Assembly: GCA_031255275.1 (NCBI GenBank)
Contig: JAIRSV010000065.1
Coordinates: forward strand, 1-8,644
DNA: 8,644 bases
Direction of reading: 5' to 3'
Origin: Proteiniphilum sp.
GTDB lineage: Bacteria; Bacteroidota; Bacteroidia; Bacteroidales; Dysgonomonadaceae
Both the position numbers and the translations under genes were made by a program. This document shows positions 1 to 6,724 of the stretch, in pieces. Position 1 is the first letter of the stretch, and each line of letters begins with the position of its first letter. A model generated the notes under the pieces. It worked only from the letters and a program-made list of their open reading frames with translations. It was not told the origin of the DNA and did no database searches.

Positions 1-386
1 ACCGCCTGACCAAAACCATTATTTACAACCTCAATCCCCGGGATAACGACATGGTCGCCACCATGATCGGTAACTTTCAGGACGGATCGGTCGCCGGAAA
101 GATGCAATTCGGTTCCGGATGGTGGTTCCTCGACCAGAAGACGGGGATGGAAGCGCAGATGAACTCCCTCTCCAACCTCGGACTGCTGAGCCGCTTCGTG
201 GGAATGTTGACCGACTCGCGCAGCTTCCTCTCCTACCCCCGCCACGAGTACTTCCGCCGCATACTGTGCAACCTCGTCGGAAACGATGTGGAGCAGGGGC
301 TGCTGCCCGCATCGGAGATGGATTCCCTCGGAAAGATGGTGGAAAATATCTCCTATCACAACGCAAAAGGATTCTTCAACTTCTGA
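1..386 (+). CDS. uxaC: Glucuronate (uronate) isomerase, C-terminal part
   Basis: This is the C-terminal end of uronate isomerase, which interconverts D-glucuronate with D-fructuronate and D-galacturonate with D-tagaturonate in the cytoplasm, the first step of hexuronate breakdown. The gene is cut by the window edge: the reading frame begins at base 3 and about 127 residues of a protein usually near 470 are visible. The stretch GSGWWFLDQ, followed by LLSRFVGMLTDSRSFLSY and PRHEYFRRILCNLVG, is the highly conserved C-terminal block of UxaC, and the end (NAKGFFNF) also fits the family. The metal-binding N-terminal part lies outside. The next gene starts 72 bases downstream on the same strand and would act on the product, so the two are probably co-transcribed. 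The family call is firm from sequence; which uronate is preferred cannot be told. Confidence 0.94.
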   Translation, partial: RLTKTIIYNLNPRDNDMVATMIGNFQDGSVAGKMQFGSGWWFLDQKTGMEAQMNSLSNLGLLSRFVGMLTDSRSFLSYPRHEYFRRILCNLVGNDVEQGLLPASEMDSLGKMVENISYHNAKGFFNF

Positions 387-397
387 CGCGGACAGGG

Positions 398-418
398 GGG
401 GCCATCCGTTTCGGCCCC
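398..418 (+). other. Intercistronic stem-loop between uxaC and the SDR gene
   Basis: GGGGCC (398-403) can pair with GGCCCC (413-418) around a 9-base loop, 11 bases after the uxaC stop codon. No U-tract follows, so it is a poor intrinsic terminator. It could instead mark an mRNA processing or stabilising point between cistrons. The pairing is seen directly; the function is a guess. Confidence 0.3.
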
Positions 419-458
419 TTCATCGAAACAATAAAACCCGTCATTAAAACAATAAACT

Positions 459-1271
459 ATGTACGAACTGTTTGATATTAGAGGAAAAGTGATCGTCATC
501 ACGGGAGGAACCGGCGTTCTGGGTACCCTGATGGTGGAATACCTGGCCGCACACGGCGCGAAAGTGGCGGTACTGGCACGGAACAGAGAGAAGGGCGACG
601 AACTGGTGCGGAGGGTGAAGGCTGCCGGCGGAGAAGCAATATTCCTTCAGACCGACGTGACCGACGAGTCTGTCCTGAAGCGGAATGCCGAAGAGATTGC
701 GGAACAGTACGGAAAAATCGATGTGCTGATTAACGGCGCCGGCGGAAACATGCCGGGTGCGACCATCGGCCCCGATAATACCATCTTTGATTTGAAGACG
801 GATGATTTCCGGAAGGTAGTCGATCTGAACCTGATGGGAACGGTTATCCCCACGCTGGTTTTCGCCGAATACATGGTCAGAGAGAAAAGAGGGAACATCG
901 TGAACATCTCCTCCGCCTCGGCCTTACGCCCCCTGACGCGCGTTGCGGGATATGGAGCGGCCAAATCGGCAGTGACCAACTTTACCAAATACATGGCGGG
1001 AGAACTGGCGCTTAAATTCGGAGAAGATTTTCGTGTCAACGCGCTGTGTCCCGGCTTTTTTATCACGGAGCAAAACAGGGCGTTGCTCACCAATCCCGAC
1101 GGCTCCCGCACCGACCGCGGCAACGCCATCATTGCACACACCCCCTTCCGCCGCTTCGGAGTTCCCGAAGACCTGTTAGGTACGCTCCACTACCTGGTGA
1201 GCGACGCCTCGAAGTTCGTGACCGGAACGGTCGCCATCGCAGACGGGGGATTCGACGCCTTCAGCCTCTGA
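459..1271 (+). CDS. uxuB: SDR-family D-mannonate oxidoreductase (fructuronate reductase), UxuB/YjmF-like
   Basis: This is a 270-residue classical short-chain dehydrogenase/reductase, probably reducing D-fructuronate to D-mannonate with NAD(P)H in the cytoplasm. The Rossmann glycine motif TGGTGVLG is at residues 15-22, the adenine-site acid at D66 (TDVTD), the NGAGG motif at 92-96, and the structural Asn at N124. The catalytic Ser is about S152 (NISSASA), with Y165 and K169 in YGAAK. The C-terminal ADGGF turn is present and the length is normal. E. coli UxuB belongs to the unrelated long-chain polyol dehydrogenases. The SDR version matches the type of B. subtilis YjmF (UxuB), which also lies next to uxaC. 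The ATG at 459 places the first beta strand about 10 residues in, as usual, behind an A-rich leader without Shine-Dalgarno. The SDR call is firm. The substrate is inferred from position after uxaC and from the TGGTGVLG and NGAGGNMPGAT type; KduD-like or gluconate 5-dehydrogenase activity is the alternative. Confidence 0.85.
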   Translation: MYELFDIRGKVIVITGGTGVLGTLMVEYLAAHGAKVAVLARNREKGDELVRRVKAAGGEAIFLQTDVTDESVLKRNAEEIAEQYGKIDVLINGAGGNMPGATIGPDNTIFDLKTDDFRKVVDLNLMGTVIPTLVFAEYMVREKRGNIVNISSASALRPLTRVAGYGAAKSAVTNFTKYMAGELALKFGEDFRVNALCPGFFITEQNRALLTNPDGSRTDRGNAIIAHTPFRRFGVPEDLLGTLHYLVSDASKFVTGTVAIADGGFDAFSL

Positions 1272-1316
1272 CCGGCCATCCCGTCAGTCACACCAGCATA
1301 CTAACAAATTAGCAAG

Positions 1317-2396
1317 ATGCCTTTAGTTTTAAGAAAAGAATACAAATACTCACTGGCCGTACCCACCAGCATGGGGGTACGCATCACGCCCGTCGACGCG
1401 CAGCCGGTACACGGCACCCGCCTCTTCCGGATGCAGGCCACCAGCGCCGAAACCAATGCGGCAAGCATCCCCGCCTGCCTCGGACTTCCCGTGAAGGTAC
1501 TCACCGCCTTTGTGAAGGACAGCCCCGTAGCCGCCTTTATAAAAGCCGACCTCCGGGCGCGGAACATGGAATACGAGGGGCCGGAGGTGCCGCAGGGCGA
1601 TCCCTGGGGATACCGTCACCAGTTCAACGTCGCCGACAGCGGCTTCGGCCTGCGCGCCCCCCGGGTGCTGAACGACCGTGCGGGTGAGGTGGGAAAAACG
1701 TTGCAGGCGAAAGAGTTTGACCTGCCAAGAATATTCGGCCGGGAAGGCGTGCAGATCGTACACCTCTCCGGCCTCATCGCGGCGCTTTCGCCCGGCACGG
1801 GCAACTTCTGCCTCGAGATAGCCCGGTATGCAAAAAAACACGGCACACTCATCTCGTTCGACCTCAACTACCGCGCCACCTTCTGGAAAGGAAGGGAACG
1901 GGAATTACAGGAAACGTTCACCCAAATCGCTTCCCTCTCCGATATTCTTATCGGTAATGAAGAAGACTTTCAGCTCTGCCTCGGCGTCGAAGGGCCGAAA
2001 GCGGGGGGCGAAAACATCGGGGGGACGCTGGACGCCTTCAAAGAAATGATCCTCAACGTGAAGAAAGCCTTTCCCCGCGTATCCGTCTTTGCCAACACGC
2101 TGCGCGAGGTGATCAGCGCTAACGAACACCTCTGGGGCGCCATCACCTGCGAGGACGGAAACTGGTATGAAGCTCCCCTGCGCAGGATCGGCGTGATAGA
2201 CCGCATCGGCGGCGGCGACGGCTTTGTGGGCGGACTGCTCTACGGCGTCCTGAAGGAAATGAAGCCCGAAGACCGGATACGCTTTGCCTGGGCGAGCGGA
2301 GCGCTGGCAGCCACCTTCCTCACGGACTACGCCCTGCCGGCCGACGAAGAGATGATATGGAGCGTCTGGAAAGGCAACGCCAGGGTAGTCAGATAG
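1317..2396 (+). CDS. PfkB-family sugar kinase, KDG kinase-like (possible gluconate kinase)
   Basis: This 359-residue ribokinase/PfkB-family kinase should transfer phosphate from ATP to a sugar acid. The C-terminal PfkB signature is clear: DRIGGGDGFVGG at 295-306, with D301 as catalytic base and GGGD forming the anion hole. SFDLNYRATFWK (180-191) and DILIGNEEDFQLCLG (209-223) are typical of 2-keto-3-deoxygluconate (KDG) kinases. The N-terminal half is unusual: the usual LGE start and GGxxAN sugar-binding motif are replaced by SMGVRITP (18-25) and TSAETNAAS (42-50). The substrate may thus differ from KDG. It lies between an SDR that makes mannonate and gnd, which consumes 6-phosphogluconate, so gluconate 6-phosphorylation is as plausible as KDG phosphorylation. 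The ATG at 1317 follows the SDR stop by 45 bases. The kinase family is certain; the substrate is open, so no symbol is given. Confidence 0.88.
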   Translation: MPLVLRKEYKYSLAVPTSMGVRITPVDAQPVHGTRLFRMQATSAETNAASIPACLGLPVKVLTAFVKDSPVAAFIKADLRARNMEYEGPEVPQGDPWGYRHQFNVADSGFGLRAPRVLNDRAGEVGKTLQAKEFDLPRIFGREGVQIVHLSGLIAALSPGTGNFCLEIARYAKKHGTLISFDLNYRATFWKGRERELQETFTQIASLSDILIGNEEDFQLCLGVEGPKAGGENIGGTLDAFKEMILNVKKAFPRVSVFANTLREVISANEHLWGAITCEDGNWYEAPLRRIGVIDRIGGGDGFVGGLLYGVLKEMKPEDRIRFAWASGALAATFLTDYALPADEEMIWSVWKGNARVVR

Positions 2397-2437
2397 GGAA
2401 CGGGGCTGTGGAACCGAATCCCTGATTGAAAACAGTG

Positions 2438-2452
2438 TCCGGCAAGGCCGGA
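2438..2452 (+). other. Small intercistronic hairpin upstream of gnd
   Basis: TCCGGC (2438-2443) and GCCGGA (2447-2452) form a perfect 6-bp stem with an AAG loop, in the 78-base gap between the kinase gene and gnd. There is no following U-run, so it should not stop transcription efficiently. It could affect mRNA processing or translation of gnd, whose ATG lies 22 bases downstream. Only the base pairing is seen. Confidence 0.3.
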
Positions 2453-2474
2453 TCACGAAACATACATACAGACA

Positions 2475-3932
2475 ATGAACAGAAAAGCAGATATAGGATT
2501 GATCGGACTGGCCGTAATGGGCGAAAATCTGGTCTTAAACATGGAAAGTAAGGGCTACACGGTAGCCGTATTCAACCGTACCGTCGACAAGGTAGACGCT
2601 TTTGTCAACGGACGGGGACGGGGGAAGAATTTTATCGGCGCGCACTCTTTGGAAGAACTGGCGGCCTCTCTTGAAAGACCCCGTAAGGTGATGATGCTGG
2701 TGAAGGCGGGCAAGCCCGTGGATGATTTCATCGAACAGCTCATCCCTCTGCTCGAACCGGGCGACATCATCATCGACGGAGGCAACAGCCATTTTCCCGA
2801 CACCATTCGCAGAACCAAATATGTGGAGAGCAAAGGTCTTCTCTACGTCGGGACGGGCGTCTCCGGCGGCGAAGAGGGTGCACTCAGGGGGCCCTCGCTG
2901 ATGCCCGGCGGCTCCCCCGGAGCATGGCCGCATGTGAAAGAGATCTTCCGCGCCGTCTCCGCCAAAGTCGACGGCGGCGTCCCCTGTTGCGACTGGGTAG
3001 GCGAAAACGGCGCCGGACATTTCGTCAAGATGGTACACAACGGCATCGAGTATGGCGACATGCAAATCATCGGCGAAGCATATCACCTGATGAGGGAACT
3101 GCTCGGCATGGATGCCTTTGAGCAGCACGAAGTATTCGGGAAGTGGAACGGCGGCGTGCTCGACTCTTACCTGATAGAGATCACGGCCGGCATAACGGCT
3201 TATAAGGACGGCGACGGAAGTCCGCTGGTGGAGAAGATACTCGACGCGGCCGGACAGAAGGGAACCGGCAAGTGGACTGCAGCTGCGGCGCTCGATCTGG
3301 GCATTCCGCTTACGCTGATCGGCGAATCGGTCTTTTCGCGCTGCCTCTCGGCGCAGAAAGACCTGCGGGTAAAGGCTTCGGAAGCGATTCCCGGCAGGAA
3401 ACCACCCGCTTTTGCGGGAGACAGACGCCAGTTTACGGACGATCTGGAAAAGGCGCTCTATGGCGCCAAGATCATTTCCTACGCACAGGGCTACGACCTG
3501 ATGACGGAGGCGGCCAAAGAGTATGGCTGGAACCTCAACTACGGCGGCATCGCCCTGATGTGGCGCGGCGGCTGCATTATCCGTTCCCGCTTTCTGGGAG
3601 ATATTAAGAAGGCGTTCGACAACAATCCTTCGCTTGAGAACCTGCTGCTTGCTCCCTTTTTCAGGGAAGCCATCCTCTCTGCCGAAGAGGGCTGGCGCAG
3701 GGTCTGCGCGGCAGCCCTCCTGAACGGCATTCCGGCGCCGGCGCTCACCTCGGCGCTGTGTTACCTGGACGGCCTCCGCAACGCGCGTCTGCCGGCGAAC
3801 CTTCTGCAGGCGCAGCGCGACTACTTCGGCGCCCACCGCTATGAACGAACGGACAGGCCGCGCGGTGAGTTTTTCCATACCGACTGGACGGGGCGCGGCG
3901 GAAATACCGCCTCTACCACATACGATGTGTGA
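2475..3932 (+). CDS. gnd: 6-phosphogluconate dehydrogenase, decarboxylating
   Basis: This cytoplasmic enzyme oxidises and decarboxylates 6-phosphogluconate to ribulose 5-phosphate and CO2, making NADPH. The protein is full length (485 residues) and collinear with the family. The Rossmann motif GLAVMG is at 11-16, and NRT at 34-36 is typical of NADP use. The substrate-site signature GVSGGEEGALRGPSLMPGG spans 128-146. K185 and E192 in HFVKMVHNGIEYGDMQ (182-197) are the catalytic base and acid. R448 and H454 in the C-terminal tail are the residues contributed to the partner subunit, and the tail ends in the usual TTYDV. The start fits the family N-terminus. No glucose-6-phosphate dehydrogenase (zwf) or lactonase lies beside it, which is noteworthy: its neighbours are uronate genes and a LarA homologue that could make gluconate. 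The next gene begins 18 bases after the stop, so co-transcription is very likely. Confidence 0.97.
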   Translation: MNRKADIGLIGLAVMGENLVLNMESKGYTVAVFNRTVDKVDAFVNGRGRGKNFIGAHSLEELAASLERPRKVMMLVKAGKPVDDFIEQLIPLLEPGDIIIDGGNSHFPDTIRRTKYVESKGLLYVGTGVSGGEEGALRGPSLMPGGSPGAWPHVKEIFRAVSAKVDGGVPCCDWVGENGAGHFVKMVHNGIEYGDMQIIGEAYHLMRELLGMDAFEQHEVFGKWNGGVLDSYLIEITAGITAYKDGDGSPLVEKILDAAGQKGTGKWTAAAALDLGIPLTLIGESVFSRCLSAQKDLRVKASEAIPGRKPPAFAGDRRQFTDDLEKALYGAKIISYAQGYDLMTEAAKEYGWNLNYGGIALMWRGGCIIRSRFLGDIKKAFDNNPSLENLLLAPFFREAILSAEEGWRRVCAAALLNGIPAPALTSALCYLDGLRNARLPANLLQAQRDYFGAHRYERTDRPRGEFFHTDWTGRGGNTASTTYDV

Positions 3933-3950
3933 CATAATGACTTATCCCGG

Positions 3951-5234
3951 ATGATCTATTACGAAAACGGCTCGCCCGACACCGCCCTTTCGCGCGAAGA
4001 ACTGAGGTGCGGACTGTATGAGGCGCTGGCGAAACTGGGCGAACGGCGGAAGATCCTTGCCGTGCCGCCCGATTACACCCGCCTGCACAGCCGCGCCGGC
4101 GAACTTACCGAAATGGCCTGGGAATATTATGGCGAAAGGCTTACCGATATTCTGCCCGCCCTGGGGACGCACACCCCCATGACCGGAAGCCAGATCGGAC
4201 AGATGTTCGGGAAAATCCCCCAAACGCTCTTCCGCGACCATGACTGGCGAAACGACGTCATCACGCTGGGCGAGGTGTCGGCGGAATATATCCGCAGCGT
4301 CTCGGAGGGGAAGGTCGATTTTTCCTGGCCGGTACAGGTGAACAGGCTCCTGACCGAGGGCGGTTTCGACCTCATCCTCTCCGTCGGGCAGGTAGTGCCT
4401 CACGAGGTGGTGGGGATGGCCAACTATAACAAGAATATCCTCGTGGGAGCCGGCGGATGCGAGGGGATCAACAAGAGTCACTACGTCGGCGCCGTGTATG
4501 GCCTGGAGCGGATGATGGGGAGGGTCGACACTCCGGTGAGGCGTATTTTCAACTACGCAACCGAAAAATACCTGAAAGATCTGCCCATCGTCTACCTCCT
4601 CACGGTGGTGGGGGTGAATCCGGAAGGTGAACAGCAGACCTTCGGCCTGTTCGCAGGAGACGATTCGGAGGTATTCGACCGCGCTGCCGAACTTTCTCTG
4701 AAGGTTAACTTCGTGATGGTGCACAAACCGCTAAAGAAAGTGGTTGTATGGCTCGATCCCGCGGAATTCAAAAGCACCTGGCTGGGGAACAAGTCGATCT
4801 ACCGCACGCGGATGGCCATTGCCGACGGAGGTGAGTTAATTGTGATAGCCCCGGCGCTGAAGGAGTTCGGCGAAGACAAAACAATTGATCTGCTGATCCG
4901 CAAATACGGCTATTCCGGCACGCCAGGCATACTGAGGGCGGTGGCTGCCGACCCGGATCTGAGGGATAATCTGGGCGCGGCGGCACATCTTATCCACGGA
5001 TCCTCCGAGGGAAGATTCTCCGTCACCTACTGTCCCGGAAAGGGGGCGGAGAACCTCTCGCGGGAAGAGATTGAGAGCGTCGGCTTCCGCTGGGGCAATA
5101 TCGACGAAGTCATGCAGAGGTATGATCCCCTGCAGCTGAAAGAGGGCTTCAACACACTCCCAGGCGGAGAAGAGATTTTCTATATTTCAAATCCCGCGCT
5201 CGGCTTGTGGGCGCACAGGGACAGGTTTTCGTAA
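3951..5234 (+). CDS. LarA-family nickel-pincer racemase/epimerase (DUF2088), candidate gluconate/mannonate 2-epimerase
   Basis: This 427-residue protein belongs to the lactate racemase (LarA, DUF2088) family, which uses a covalently bound nickel-pincer nucleotide to move hydride at the alpha carbon of 2-hydroxy acids. The key pattern is complete: D41 and R44 in PPDYTR, H74 in GTHTPM, H151 in VPHEVVG, K161 in NYNKNILVG and H177 in KSHYVG. The spacings D-R of 3, H151-K161 of 10 and H151-H177 of 26 match, from memory, D72/R75, H174/K184 and H200 of Lactobacillus plantarum LarA, where K184 anchors the cofactor. K281 in GNKSIYRTR may be the second lysine. The residues around these motifs differ from LarA proper, so lactate is unlikely to be the substrate. 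Characterised homologues include a D-gluconate 2-epimerase; lying between gnd and uronate genes, this one may convert mannonate to gluconate. The cofactor genes larB, larC and larE are not in the window. The family call is firm; the substrate is inferred. Confidence 0.9.
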   Translation: MIYYENGSPDTALSREELRCGLYEALAKLGERRKILAVPPDYTRLHSRAGELTEMAWEYYGERLTDILPALGTHTPMTGSQIGQMFGKIPQTLFRDHDWRNDVITLGEVSAEYIRSVSEGKVDFSWPVQVNRLLTEGGFDLILSVGQVVPHEVVGMANYNKNILVGAGGCEGINKSHYVGAVYGLERMMGRVDTPVRRIFNYATEKYLKDLPIVYLLTVVGVNPEGEQQTFGLFAGDDSEVFDRAAELSLKVNFVMVHKPLKKVVVWLDPAEFKSTWLGNKSIYRTRMAIADGGELIVIAPALKEFGEDKTIDLLIRKYGYSGTPGILRAVAADPDLRDNLGAAAHLIHGSSEGRFSVTYCPGKGAENLSREEIESVGFRWGNIDEVMQRYDPLQLKEGFNTLPGGEEIFYISNPALGLWAHRDRFS

Positions 5235-5278
5235 TTTCTTAATTTCATAAATACATATAAATACATATTGCACGTATC
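5235..5278 (+). other. A/T-rich spacer with a 10-bp tandem repeat
   Basis: The 44 bases before the Gfo/Idh/MocA gene are strongly A/T-rich, unlike the flanking DNA, and hold two perfect copies of ATAAATACAT (5247-5256 and 5257-5266). An internal promoter for the last two genes could lie here. However, no convincing Bacteroidota -7 box (TAnnTTTG) with a TTTG -33 box is visible; the nearest is TACATATTG at 5262-5270, which is off by one base. It may simply be the A/T-rich leader that replaces a Shine-Dalgarno site. Confidence 0.35.
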
Positions 5279-6700
5279 ATGACAACGAGAAGAGATTTTA
5301 TCAGAAATGCAGCCCTGGCTTCTGCCGGGCTGGTCGTCGGCGGAATGTCGACCGGAATGAGTGCCGCGAGTTACGGCAGAGTTGTGGGCGCCAACAGAAA
5401 AGTGAATCTGGCCCACATCGGTATCGGAAACAGGGGCTGGGAGATTATCAATGATTTCGACAAAACGGGACTGGCTAACGTGGTTGCTCTTTGCGACGCG
5501 GATCTGGGCGCCGAACATACGAAAAAGGCGCTCGACAAGTTCCCGAAAGCCAAACGATTCAAAGATTTCAGGGAAATGTTCGACAAGGCGGGAAACGAGA
5601 TTGAGGCGGTTGCTATCGCTACGCCCGACTTTTCGCACTTTCCCGTGACGGTGATGGCGATGGCCGAAGGCAAGCACGTTTACGTGGAAAAGCCGCTGAC
5701 CCGTACTTTTCACGAATCGGAACTGCTGCTGAAGGCGGCCAAAAAGTATCCCGGCGTGGTTACTCAGATGGGAAACCAGGGACATTCGGACGCTAACTAT
5801 TTTCAGTTCAAAGCCTGGAAGGAGGCCGGTATCATCAAAGACGTGAAGGCCGTCACGGCACACATGAACAATTCGCGCCGCTGGCACGGATGGGATCCCA
5901 ACATCGGAAAGTTCCCCGCGGCAGAACCCGTCCCCGACACGCTGGACTGGGATATATGGATGATGGCGCAGCGGCATCACGACTACAATAAGGATTTCCA
6001 CTACGGGCAGTGGCGCTGCTGGTATGACTTCGGGATGGGCGCTCTGGGCGACTGGGGGGCGCATATCATCGACACGGTACACGAGTTTCTCGACCTGGGT
6101 CTGCCGGAAGAGGTCACGCCGCTGATGCTGAAGGATCACAATGATTACTTTTTCCCGATGTCGAGCACCATCGAGTTCAAATTCCCGGCGCGGGGAAATA
6201 TGCCTCCGCTGGCCATCACCTGGTATGACGGACTGGATAACGTCCCCCCCGTTCCCGAGGGTTACGGCGTGTCGGATCTCGATCCCAATATCCCCTCGGT
6301 GGGAGGCGGTAAGATTCAGCCGGCCAGGCTGAATCCCGGAAAAGAGATTTACGGCGGAGAATTGACCTTCAAGGGAGGTTCGCACGGCAGTACGCTCAGC
6401 ATCATCCCCGAGGAGATGGCGAAGGCTATGGAAAAGGATCTTCCCGAGGTGCCGAAGAGTCCCTCCACTCATTTCGCCAACTTCCTGCTGGCCTGTCAGG
6501 GAAAGGAAAAAACCCGTTCTCCGTTTGAAATATCCGCTCCGCTGAGTCAGGTCTTCTGTCTGGGCGTGGCAGCGCAGAAGCTCAACCGGAAGATTGTGTT
6601 TGACCGCGAAACCAAACGGGTTACCAACGACGCTTTTGCCGATGCTTACCTCACCGGCGAACCGCCGCGCAAGGGATGGGAAGATTTTTACAGGATTTAA
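5279..6700 (+). CDS. Tat-exported Gfo/Idh/MocA family oxidoreductase
   Basis: This 473-residue NAD(P)-dependent sugar oxidoreductase is probably exported in folded form with its cofactor. The N-terminus is a twin-arginine signal: TRRDFIRN at 3-10, a short hydrophobic core (11-22) and a likely cleavage near residues 29-31; no lipobox cysteine is seen. The Rossmann domain follows, with GIGNRG at 48-53, the acid D73 after the second strand, and EKPLTRT at 137-143, whose K138 is the conserved catalytic lysine. The substrate domain carries GALGDWGAHIIDT (254-266), giving the typical D258 and H262. In this family such enzymes oxidise or reduce a sugar ring carbon, often C3. The neighbour 24 bases downstream is a secreted DUF1080 protein, a family that includes 3-keto-disaccharide hydrolases, so the pair may process a glycoside in the periplasm. 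The substrate is unknown. Family and Tat signal are clear; a glucuronide substrate is suggested only by the operon. Confidence 0.92.
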   Translation: MTTRRDFIRNAALASAGLVVGGMSTGMSAASYGRVVGANRKVNLAHIGIGNRGWEIINDFDKTGLANVVALCDADLGAEHTKKALDKFPKAKRFKDFREMFDKAGNEIEAVAIATPDFSHFPVTVMAMAEGKHVYVEKPLTRTFHESELLLKAAKKYPGVVTQMGNQGHSDANYFQFKAWKEAGIIKDVKAVTAHMNNSRRWHGWDPNIGKFPAAEPVPDTLDWDIWMMAQRHHDYNKDFHYGQWRCWYDFGMGALGDWGAHIIDTVHEFLDLGLPEEVTPLMLKDHNDYFFPMSSTIEFKFPARGNMPPLAITWYDGLDNVPPVPEGYGVSDLDPNIPSVGGGKIQPARLNPGKEIYGGELTFKGGSHGSTLSIIPEEMAKAMEKDLPEVPKSPSTHFANFLLACQGKEKTRSPFEISAPLSQVFCLGVAAQKLNRKIVFDRETKRVTNDAFADAYLTGEPPRKGWEDFYRI

Positions 6701-6724
6701 TCTGACACATTAATTAATTGAATT

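Noticed and set aside
398..418. Terminator after uxaC
   Set aside because: The stem is only six GC pairs with a 9-base loop and no T-tract; the next gene belongs to the same pathway, so read-through is likely.
2535..3935. Long open frame of 466 codons antisense to gnd
   Set aside because: It mirrors the conserved gnd gene; its product shows no family motif, and long antisense frames are expected from the codon use of G+C-rich genes.
3951..5234. Calling this gene lactate racemase
   Set aside because: The catalytic pattern is of the family, but the sequence around it and the sugar-acid neighbourhood argue against lactate as substrate.
5235..5278. Internal promoter before the Gfo/Idh/MocA gene
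   Set aside because: The spacer is A/T-rich, but no pair of boxes matching the Bacteroidota TTTG / TAnnTTTG consensus with correct spacing could be found.
5180..6472. Long open frame of 430 codons antisense to the Gfo/Idh/MocA gene
   Set aside because: It is the shadow of a gene with clear Rossmann and catalytic motifs, and it has no recognisable domain or leader of its own.
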